Source: Anaeramoeba ignava
Taxonomy: Eukaryota > Metamonada > Anaeramoebidae
NCBI GenBank assembly: GCA_028826165.1
Contig: JAPDFW010000080.1
Coordinates: 186,001-250,000, forward strand
Length of the DNA: 64,000 nt
Direction of reading: 5' to 3'
Shown here: positions 55,360 to 64,000 of the stretch, piece by piece
How the letters are laid out: each line of letters opens with the position of its first letter
How positions within the stretch are numbered: position 1 is the first letter of the stretch
The notes under the pieces: generated by a model
The model's input: only the letters and a program-made list of their open reading frames with translations
The model's database searches: none
What the model was told of the DNA's origin: nothing
Translations under genes and position numbers: made by a program

Positions 55360-58300
55360 TTAATAAATTTGGGATTCAAATTTATCAATTTGGAAATTTA
55401 ATAATTTGCTGTCATCTTCAAAATGTTTAATTTTTTCATTCATTTCTCGAATTTGATTAAGATTCATTTCCCAAAAAACTTGGCATTTACGAAGATCTCG
55501 ATTTTCTGATTCAATTTTTTGAAGAATTTCTTGTTTTTCTTGAGCTAAAGAAGTTAATTTTTCAAGAACATCGTTTATATCTTCAATAAAAATAGTTTCG
55601 CCTCTAATCAAAAAGGAGAAATTTTGATTGGAAGAGTCATTATAATCATCTTCAGATTTCATTAAGCTATGAGATCTAGTTAATTTCTTTTGGAGAACTT
55701 CAGATTTTGAAGAAGATAGAGAAGTTTTTCGAAATTTAAGAGTTTGGAAACTTTTTTGATGATTCAATAATTTTTTTGATATTTGATTTTCATTTTGATT
55801 TTGATTTTGATTTTGATTTTTTTGAGGTGATTTTTGTGTATTTCCTAAAATAACTGGATCTAAATATTGTTTTTGAAGATTTTCGAGAAATTGGAACCGC
55901 TCAATTTCTGATGCTAAATGATCCATTTTTTCCTGTTGTGTTTTTAATTTACGATTAAGATCTTGTGTTTCTTGATCTGTGAAAAGAATTTGTTGCATTT
56001 GATGTTCTTTTTTTCTAACTGAGAATTCTTGTTGAAGCTGGGAATATTTCTCTGAAATTTGAGAGAAAATGTTATCAATTTGCTTGATTTTTTGCTCTTC
56101 AGAAGAAATGGATCTTTTGAGTGATTCCATGATTTCAATATGAGAATTAAGTGTTTTTGAAACAGAATCATAATCTTTGTGCATTTTATCGATGGATATT
56201 TTTTGTTCTTCATATTTTTTGCGGAAAGTAGAAAGATCTTCATGAACAATTCTCATTTCCTTGCTTTTTTTTGTTTTCTTTTTGTGATGTTGAGCCTCGA
56301 CTTCTTCGACTAAAGCTATTTCTTGTTTTAAATCTTCGTTGAATTTAGTTCGAAGATCTTTGATATCCATTTCGATAATTGCGTTTATTTTTTGCATGTT
56401 TTGGATTCTCATCTGTTCTCTTTCAATCTCTTCTTTCTTTTGCTGAAGTATTTCATTTTGCAATGTGTCTTGTGCGCTTAATTTTGTGGCTACTTTTTGC
56501 AGTTTTTCCTGAATGTCTCGAAGATTCTCATTCTTTTGGAAAATAAACGTTGAAAGTTCGCTAATTTTGGTTGATTTCTTTTGGATTTCTTTTTCTTGTT
56601 TTTCTGCCTCATTTTCTTTATCTTTACGAAGTTCTTCGTATTTTTTCTTGAGTTCTTCAATGGAAAACGTGTTGTTTCCTGATTCTTTGCGGATGTTTTC
56701 TTTGATTTCGTTGATTTTTTGTTCCGAATTTTGGATTTGCGTATTTATCAACTCAAATTGTTCTTGGCGTTTTTGCTCCATTTTTTGGAATTTTTCGATT
56801 TGGGATAATCGGCTTTGAATTTGTGTGCTTTCTTTTTGGAGAGTATCGATATAATAATTTGCATTATCCGCAAAATGGTCTTCATCTTGAACATATTTGG
56901 TTAATGTATCAAATTCTTGTGTTGATTTTTTTAGTTCCATTTCAAGTTGTTCGATTTCTTCATCATATGTTTTGCTTTTTTCGGTTACTTCTTTCTCTTC
57001 TTTATTTAAGGCCAAAAACAATTCTTGAATTTTGGCTTTTTCATCGCGAGATTTCTGCTCCTCTTTTAATTTGAGTGCTAAAATTTCTTGCTTTTCTTTT
57101 TCTAGTTTCTGGGACTTTTCAAGAAGAGGCGTGATTTTGCTTTCCATTTTTTTTGTTTTATACACAATGTGCTCGTTTTTTAACCGCAATCTAGAAACAA
57201 TATCCTTTTTCTCAACATTTTCTGTATTTGGATTGCTGTTCAATTCCTTTTCAATATTTTGAATAGTGGATTGCAAAATTTTATTCTCCTCTTCGAGCTC
57301 ATTTTGCTCTTCTTTATATTTTGCTTGAATATTTCCAGAAAGCTCATGAAATTCCATTCTAATATTCTCCAGTCGCGACGCTTTGAGGTGTTTTACCTCT
57401 AAAAATGTTTGCATTTTTTGCTGGTTTTCGTTTGTTTGATCTTCAAGTGATTTTAGCACATTTTCAAACTGAACTTTCAATGCTCCATTTTCATCAATTA
57501 AATCCTGTAAATATTCAATATTTTGAGCGTGAGAATCCTTTTTTGAAGAGTCTCGAGTTTTTTCTTTGTTTTCTTGTTTATGAACAAGAAAAGAATATTC
57601 CTTTTTTAATTTATCATGTTCTAATTGTGCTTGTTTTAGCTGATGATAAAGTGGTTCAATTTTCTCTCGAAATTCTGCATGTGCTTGTTCAGAAATTGCA
57701 GTGAATTTCCGGTTGACTTTTTTGGATGGATTCAAATAAACAGATGTGTTGATTGTTGTTTGATTTGAATTGGGAAGTGCTGTTACTCTTGAAAATCGTG
57801 AGACGTTTTGCTTAAGAAATTTAGAAAATGGTTCTATTTTTTCATTAAGTTGTTCAAGCTATTAAAATGAAAATTAACAATCAATTTTAAATTTTTTGTT
57901 GGGAATTTTGATTTTTGGAAAAAGATGTCAAACATCATTTTTATTAATTAATTTATGATAAGCTTCGGCTAAATAAACCATGCAAGAAATTTCTTCAATT
58001 CCATTTTGTAAAATATCTGATACATCAAGAACTGATGGAATACTATACAGTTCTCCAGCTTCAAATGCACGAACAAATCTTTCTTTTTTATCCATCTATA
58101 ATATATTTTTTTTATAAATATATTTAAATACAAATTAATCAATTAATTAATTAATTACAGATTCAAAAACTTTAGAAGGAAGTGTTCCGGGTTTTGCTGA
58201 ATCGATGATTGCGCAAAATGCTCTTCCATCAAAAAAGCTTATAATTAATTTAATTTAAATTTTGATTTAATTTGAATTTTAATTTAATTTAAATTTTAAT

Positions 58301-59307
58301 TTAAATTTTGATTTAATTTAATTTAATTTAATTTAATTTAAATTTTGATTTAATTTAAATTTTTTAAATTTTGATTTAATTTATATTTTAATTTATATTT
58401 AATTTAATTTATATTTATATTTTAATTTAATTTGAATTTTGATTTAATTTAAATTTTAATTTATATTTTAATTTAATTTAAATTTTAATTTATATTTTGA
58501 TTTAATTTAAATTTTAATTTAATTTATATTTTAATTTAATTTAAATTTTGATTTAATTTTGATTTAATTTATATTTTAAATATTTATATTTATTTGGATA
58601 AAAACCTATTAGAAAAATCAGTTATTTTAATATTATATTTTGATGTGACAACTTCACTCCATAATAATAAAATATCATTTGGTTCATATTCTCCATCTGG
58701 TATGTCTTCCAACCGAAAAAACATTATAAGTTGCCACATCATTTCTAATACATTAATTAATTTTTTGGCTACAACATCTTTTGGTGATATTGTAATTGGA
58801 ATTCCAATTCTTTTCGCAAATAAAATTGTAATTCGAATATTTTCATATTTTTCTTGTTTTGATTTTGGATTTATATTATATTTTTTTAAACTGAATTTTG
58901 TTGAATTTTGTTGAATTTTGTTGAATTTTTATTAACTTTTTGTTTCTTTTATATTTTTTACGTTTTTCCACTTAGTTTTTGAATTAATTGAATAAAAGCC
59001 CCATCTTCAAATGCTGTAAAAAGACTTTTAAAACGAATTTGTGTTGGTAAAGTTTTTTTAATCCAAATTTTAATTGTCTATTTAATTTAATTATAAATTA
59101 TTGAGTTTTTCTTTTTTTATATTTTTATTGTTTTTTTTTTTAAATTTTTTTTTTTACTTTTTTTAATAATTTCTTTTGTAAGTTTGCGGCTTTTTCTGCT
59201 TCTCTTTTAAACATAAATCCTCCTAAACTCAATGATCTCCTTTTATCTTGATTTATTGATTGTTGAAGTTGAATTGTTGTATTTGATTTTAGAGTTAAAT
59301 TAGCCAT
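55360..59307 (-). CDS. Tandem calponin-homology domain protein with a long coiled coil
   Basis: Six exons (59307..59158, 59077..58962, 58890..58606, 58237..58159, 58095..57934, 57858..55360) give 1096 residues. After a basic N-terminus (KRRSLSLGGFMFKREAEKAA), CH1 (about 51-150) shows TIKIWIKKTLPTQI, AFEDGAFIQLIQKLSGKT and ITILFAKRIGIPITISPKDVV. CH2 (about 160-265) shows ILLLWSEVVTSKYNIKITDFSN, FFDGRAFCAIIDSAKPGTL and IPSVLDVSDI...CMVYLAEAYHKL, the alpha-actinin/filamin-like type 2 order. Residues about 270-1090 are a long coiled coil with one Asn-Gln break (55790..55822). This is an actin-binding or cortical cytoskeleton layout, cortexillin-like but much longer. Intron 3 is a 368-nt ATTTAATTTAA repeat; donors GTTTTT and GTTTGA are weak but keep phase. 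Confidence 0.88.
58245..58585. repeat. ATTTAATTTAAATTTT-type repeat in intron 3 of the CH-domain gene
   Basis: Tandem AATTTAATTTAAATTTTGA-like and TTTATATTTTAA units within intron 58605..58238, which splits the CH2 domain between TDFSN and FFDGRAF. Confidence 0.85.
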
Positions 59308-59458
59308 TTTTTTAAAAAGAAGAAAAAAAATAAAAATAAAAAAAAATGAAAAAAAATGATTTTTAAATTTTTATTCCTATTTCTTTCTTTTTTTTTTTTA
59401 ATAAGAAAATTTTTGAAATAATTGAAGAAAGAGAAAATTTTTAAATTTGAATTGTTTT

Positions 59459-62400
59459 TTAATAAAAATGTTTTTCTTCAAATTTAGATAAAAGTTTTGA
59501 AATTAAAATCAAAATTTCATCATCATTGAATTTGTTTTGCATCCAAGAAAATGCTTTTGGTTTTGGTAAATTTGAAATTAATTCTTGATTCCATTTTTGA
59601 TTTTCTGAATTTATCATTGAAATAATATTCAAAAAATTTAATGATTTCTTTAAATTTGGAATATTTATTTTATAGTTATAAAGATGTTCATTTTCAATCT
59701 TTTCATAAATTTTTCCAAATAATTCTTTTAATATCTTCATTGATTGTGATTTTTGTAATTTTTTTACTATTAAATTAATATAAGATTCAAAAAATTCTTG
59801 TAATTCATCTTTTAAAATAACAATTGATTTTTGATCAAAAATTCTTCCAAAAATTGTAATGAAATCTTTTTGAATATTTATCATAATTTCTTCATCAATA
59901 AAATTTTCAAACTCTTTTGTTTTCTTTAAAATAATTAGGATTAATTTTGTATGATAATCTGGAGAATTAACTGTTTCATTGAGGATAAGGAACATAAATT
60001 TAAAGAAATGTTGAATATTTTTTTTGTTAATTATAATTTTTTTCATTTCATTCTCAATTTCATTCTTAATTTCATTCTTAATTTCATCTTGTTTTTCATC
60101 TTGTTTTTCATTTTGTTTTTCATTTTGTTTTTCATTTTCATTTTGTTTTTCATTTTGTTTTTCATTTTCATTTTGTTTTTCATTTTCATTTTGTTTTTCA
60201 TTTTGTTTTTCATTTTGTTTTTCATTTTGTTTTTCATTTTGTTTTTCATTTTCATCTTGTTTTTCATTTTGTTTTTCATTTTGTTTTTCATTTTCATTTT
60301 GTTTTTCATCTTGTTTTTCATTTTGTTTTTCATTTTCATTTTGCTTTTCATTTTCATTTTGTTTTTCATTTTGTTTTTCATTTTGTTTTTCATTTTCATT
60401 TTGTTTTTCATTTTGTTTTTCATTTTGCTTTTCATTTTCATTTTGTTTTTCATTTTGTTTTTCATTTTCATTTTCATTTTCATTTTCATTTTCATTTTCA
60501 TTTTCATTTTCATTTTCATTTTTCATTTTGTTTTTTTTTTTTTTTTCATTTTGTTTTTCATTTTGTTTTTCATTTTGTTTTTCATTTTTGTTTTTATTTT
60601 GTTTTTCATTTTGTTTTTCATTTTCATTTTCATTTTCATTTTCATTTTCATTTTCATTTTCATTTTCATTTTCATTTTCATTTTGTTTTTCATCTTGTTT
60701 TTCATTTTGTTTTTCATTTTGTTTTTCATTTTCATTTTCATTTTGTTTTTCATTTTGTTTTTCATTTTGTTTTTCATTTTGTTTTTCATTTTGTTTTTCA
60801 TTTTCATTCTTAATTTCATTTTCATTCTTAATTTCACTTTCTTTCTTATTTTCATCTTGTTCCTTAATTAAAACTTCACCAATATAATCAATAAATTCAA
60901 TATATTCTTGTAATGAAAATATTTCTGTTGCTTTTAATCCTTCATTTCCTCTAAATGAAAATTTTTCAAATTCAAGATGAGAATCCAAATTCTTCTTATG
61001 AATTTTTGCTAAATTTACCAAAATCAAATTTGCCAATTTAGGATTTGTTTTGATTAATAATTTAGCAACTTCAATTATAATTTTAGCAAGATCTTCATTG
61101 TTCTTTCTTATTGTATTTAAAGCATTAAATAAAGAAGTAAATAGTTTATCATTTCCTTTTTCATCTCTATCAATTTTCAATTTTTGAATTAGAACTTCAG
61201 TAACTTTTTTGTAAATAATTAACGATTCCTTAATAACATCCACTAAATACTTTATATTATCAGTATCACGAGTTCCAACTCTCATAACACTATTGAAACT
61301 CGATTGTTTGTTTAAATCTTCAATTTTATCTGCTTCAATTACTGAAATATCTTGAAGTAATCGATAAGAAGAGTTTGATAAATAAAATGAAGAATAATCA
61401 TCTTCATCCCTTAATATTTCACCAACTAACTTCAATGCATTTAAAGGGGAATGTGATAAAAATAAATGGAAATTCCCATAAATCTTGTTTAACATTTGGG
61501 TTCGATATTTTTTTGAATTTGCTAGATATTTGTTAACTTTCAATACAATTAAATCAAGTCCTGGATAGTCTTTTGTATTTGCTAAAAGATTCTCTGTTGC
61601 CCAAGAAAATGTTGATTCTTTTTCCAAACTATTTCGATAAATCTCATATCTTTTCGCACATTTTTTTACTAATCCATAGTAATAAATCAAAGATGTTCGA
61701 TTGTAATAAATATAAGTATCAGTGTTGTTAGTCACAATATAATAAGAATTTAATTTTTTGATCCGTTCTTCATTTAAAACTAATAATTTGAGTTGGTCTT
61801 TTCTTTGACTCAGACATTTATCAAAAAGCATAAAAATATGTTTCTTATTAAGATCACAAGAAAATCGATACTTGTCGATTTTTAGGTATAAATCCCAAAA
61901 CTGTTCAAAATTATCAAAAAATATATCTAAAAGTAGATCATGTCTTGGCAAAATATCTTTAAGGAAATCGAAATAGGTTGTTAATTTAAAGAAATCAGAA
62001 CCAAAAGGATCATTTGAAAATACTGATGGTTTTTCTTCTATTTGTTTTCCTCTGTAAGTTTCTTCATTGATACGCGGCAATAAATTTATCATATCCTTTG
62101 CCATTTTTATCAATAAAGTTAATTTTGTATCATCAATTTCTTCTTTTTCTTTTGGGAGTGAATTCATTAAAAGATTTGATGCAAATTCACGAATGATTGT
62201 TGAACTCGAATTGATAAACCAATTATACACCCATTGTTCTGTGTTTGTATGAAACCATTCGTTAACTTTTGGATTGGATTCCATTAATTCTTTCAAATAT
62301 TGGAATGAAATTTTTGTTGCAGCATCGTATCGTGCATTTTTATCGAACACTTGAATCATCTTTCGGATTGTATAATCTATATGTTCTTTATTATTTTCAT

Positions 62401-64000
62401 CTTCAATGTTCATCATTTCCGTTAAAATGGGGAAATATTTCCCAAAATCTGTATAATTTCTTCGATCAATTTGTTCAAGTAAGAAGTCAACAATTTCTCG
62501 AGTAAATGCTGAATTTCCTGTGCAAATTTGTTTGAGGAGTTTTGCTGTAGCTTCAGAATCAACAGCATCTTCGATTAATTTTTTTATGAATTTTTGATTT
62601 AGTAGCAATTCTGAATCCAGTTGTGATAATTGCAAATCTTTTTCATTTTCATTTTCATTTTCTTTATTTTCTTTTGAAGAACTGCAAATATTTAGAAGTG
62701 TTTCAATAACAGTAAAAACTTTTGCATATTGTTGACGCATATACTCATCTTGATCTCCCATTCCGATATAATCATTTGACATATTAGATAATTTTTGACT
62801 TTTTCTTAATGGAGATTTATCGCCAAGAAATCCATCAATAAGTCTTGCTATCAAATTGTATTTAAGTAAAAATTTGCGAATAAGATGTCCTGTTGCAATA
62901 ATGTCTTTCAAAATATCAAAATATTCAGACAAGAAATTAAAATGAAATTGTGCCATTGGTAATAATCTTAGGATAACTTTCACAACTCTTAAGGAAAGTG
63001 ATTTTTCATTTTGCTTATCGGAAACAATTTTCTCTAGTTGTTCTTCCTCACTTTGACTTGATACCCAATAATCATATATTTCTTCCTTTTTCATTTTCTG
63101 CACAATATTCATTTTTTCCTCTTCGTTTATGATTTCTATTGCAATCAAATCTTTTTCTGGTTCAATTAGTAATTTACTTGCATAAATCATTAAAGAAATT
63201 ATCATATTTCTAAATTGTGGGATTGGTTGCATTTTAAGAACATGTCTTGAAAACAAATTACTTTTGGTTTCTTCATCGCTATCAATCATCTTCTTCAAAA
63301 AATTATGTGGTAATTCTAAATCCTTCTCAAAATTTGCTTTAATTAATTCAATCCATTTCTCAGCTTTATCTTTTGCCTTCATTCTAGCTAAAATATTAAT
63401 AACAAAATCAACCATAAAATTTGTCAATTCTATGAAGAAATCTTTTTGTGTTTTGTATGATATTGTTTCTGAACAAAGTTGGAAAAAATTGAACAAGAAA
63501 TCAAAATAGGAATTATCAAAGAAATACTTTTTTTGGAGAAGATTGATATTATTGTTGATGACTTGTGAGTAAATTCCAGAGGGAATAGACATTTTATCAT
63601 TGAATGTCAATTGAAATTGATTCCTTAAACTGTTCAATTTCTCATCATTTTCAGAAAGTATTTGATTAGTTTGTGAATCAACTGATGTTTGATTTAATAA
63701 CTTTTCTGTTTCCAAATAGGAAAGTTCTGTTTCATCTTCAATTCTTTGATAAAATAACATATAAGCAGAATATCTTTTTTCTGCAAGTTCTTCAGTTTGT
63801 CTTCCAAAATTATCTGTTGTAATCATTGGTGCTTTTCCTCCAAAAGAATCAAAAGGAATGTTATTTGGATTGAAATCTGTGATGATTTTATCTTCAAATC
63901 TAAGCCATCTATATCCCAAATTAGCTTCAAATGGTTCTCTTTCTTTAATAAATGAATAATAATGACCAGATTCTGTTGATCCATAATGAACAATTATTCC
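59459..64000 (-). CDS. Large USP-family deubiquitinase (USP9X/USP34-like), N-terminus beyond the right edge
   Basis: An open frame runs from 64000 to the stop at 59459 with no intron (1513 visible residues). It begins in the C-terminal part of a USP catalytic domain: GIIVHYGSTESGHYYSFIKE carries the catalytic His box. It continues with GYRWLRFEDKIITDFNPNNIPFDSFGG and the family ending AYMLFYQRI, the USP9X/USP24/USP34 pattern. The remaining 1400 residues are a mostly helical, solenoid-like C-terminal region, interrupted near 60043..60870 by an array of KQNE, NENE and KQNEN units. The catalytic Cys box and any upstream ARM repeats are outside the window. It would remove ubiquitin from substrates; targets unknown. 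Confidence 0.88.
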   Translation of the reverse strand, partial: GIIVHYGSTESGHYYSFIKEREPFEANLGYRWLRFEDKIITDFNPNNIPFDSFGGKAPMITTDNFGRQTEELAEKRYSAYMLFYQRIEDETELSYLETEKLLNQTSVDSQTNQILSENDEKLNSLRNQFQLTFNDKMSIPSGIYSQVINNNINLLQKKYFFDNSYFDFLFNFFQLCSETISYKTQKDFFIELTNFMVDFVINILARMKAKDKAEKWIELIKANFEKDLELPHNFLKKMIDSDEETKSNLFSRHVLKMQPIPQFRNMIISLMIYASKLLIEPEKDLIAIEIINEEEKMNIVQKMKKEEIYDYWVSSQSEEEQLEKIVSDKQNEKSLSLRVVKVILRLLPMAQFHFNFLSEYFDILKDIIATGHLIRKFLLKYNLIARLIDGFLGDKSPLRKSQKLSNMSNDYIGMGDQDEYMRQQYAKVFTVIETLLNICSSSKENKENENENEKDLQLSQLDSELLLNQKFIKKLIEDAVDSEATAKLLKQICTGNSAFTREIVDFLLEQIDRRNYTDFGKYFPILTEMMNIEDENNKEHIDYTIRKMIQVFDKNARYDAATKISFQYLKELMESNPKVNEWFHTNTEQWVYNWFINSSSTIIREFASNLLMNSLPKEKEEIDDTKLTLLIKMAKDMINLLPRINEETYRGKQIEEKPSVFSNDPFGSDFFKLTTYFDFLKDILPRHDLLLDIFFDNFEQFWDLYLKIDKYRFSCDLNKKHIFMLFDKCLSQRKDQLKLLVLNEERIKKLNSYYIVTNNTDTYIYYNRTSLIYYYGLVKKCAKRYEIYRNSLEKESTFSWATENLLANTKDYPGLDLIVLKVNKYLANSKKYRTQMLNKIYGNFHLFLSHSPLNALKLVGEILRDEDDYSSFYLSNSSYRLLQDISVIEADKIEDLNKQSSFNSVMRVGTRDTDNIKYLVDVIKESLIIYKKVTEVLIQKLKIDRDEKGNDKLFTSLFNALNTIRKNNEDLAKIIIEVAKLLIKTNPKLANLILVNLAKIHKKNLDSHLEFEKFSFRGNEGLKATEIFSLQEYIEFIDYIGEVLIKEQDENKKESEIKNENEIKNENEKQNEKQNEKQNEKQNEKQNENENEKQNEKQNEKQDEKQNENENENENENENENENENENEKQNEKQNKNKNEKQNEKQNEKQNEKKKKNKMKNENENENENENENENENENEKQNEKQNENEKQNEKQNEKQNENEKQNEKQNEKQNENEKQNENEKQNEKQDEKQNENEKQNEKQNEKQDENEKQNEKQNEKQNEKQNEKQNENEKQNENEKQNEKQNENEKQNEKQNEKQDEKQDEIKNEIKNEIENEMKKIIINKKNIQHFFKFMFLILNETVNSPDYHTKLILIILKKTKEFENFIDEEIMINIQKDFITIFGRIFDQKSIVILKDELQEFFESYINLIVKKLQKSQSMKILKELFGKIYEKIENEHLYNYKINIPNLKKSLNFLNIISMINSENQKWNQELISNLPKPKAFSWMQNKFNDDEILILISKLLSKFEEKHFY
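60080..60835. repeat. Coding KQNE/NE compound repeat in the USP gene
   Basis: Hexamers ATTTTC and 12-bp TTTTGTTTTTCA units encode Asn-Glu and Lys-Gln-Asn-Glu on the minus strand, about 250 residues. The complementary strand is also open (Phe/Cys/Ser/Ile), a repeat shadow. Confidence 0.95.

Noticed and set aside
59951-60887. Plus-strand Phe-Ile-Leu-Phe and Phe-Cys-Phe-Ser frames of about 300 residues resembling a membrane protein
   Set aside because: Antisense of the coding KQNE repeat in the USP gene, whose frame is continuous with conserved sequence on both sides.

Overview
The window is nuclear DNA from a very AT-rich microbial eukaryote. It has spliceosomal introns, the standard genetic code, and genes for CK2, TFIIF, a Rab GTPase and MSH5. 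Coding sequence is full of Asn/Gln/Glu dipeptide arrays, and simple repeats fill introns and spacers. This style, with BTB-TLDc and RCC1-BTB proteins, fits a free-living amoeboid protist such as Anaeramoeba. That assignment is inference.

I rebuilt most genes by hand from splice sites, and in every complete multi-exon gene the exon phases close exactly. Left third: an NBR1-like protein (PB1 plus four-tryptophan domain, cut by the left edge), a SAC3/GANP protein, a BTB-TLDc protein, CK2 alpha with a 7-nt first coding exon, a second BTB-TLDc protein, a NEK kinase, a short coiled-coil protein, an RCC1-BTB protein and an ABCG half-transporter. Middle: a 1922-residue single-pass membrane protein with a secreted beta-helix/Cys-rich/12xFN3 part and a cytosolic RasGAP domain, a 145-bp satellite, TFIIF beta, a Rab GTPase, a C2-EMAP-like WD40 protein and a 2702-residue helical protein that is weakly EPG5-like. 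Right third: an ankyrin-DHHC palmitoyltransferase with a DHFC motif and an apparent U12-type AT-AC intron, MSH5 interrupted in its Walker A loop by an intein, a PHAF1 protein with a roughly 700-residue acidic tail, a two-CH-domain coiled-coil protein, and a USP deubiquitinase cut by the right edge.

Themes: three genes have autophagy or phagosome links (NBR1-like, PHAF1, possibly the EPG5-like one). MSH5 implies meiotic recombination machinery, and its intein is the only recognisable mobile element. Intergenic gaps are often under 150 bp, while several introns are 0.4-1.25 kb of repeat, each with its own repeat family. The most notable items are the MSH5 intein, the receptor RasGAP and the AT-AC intron.
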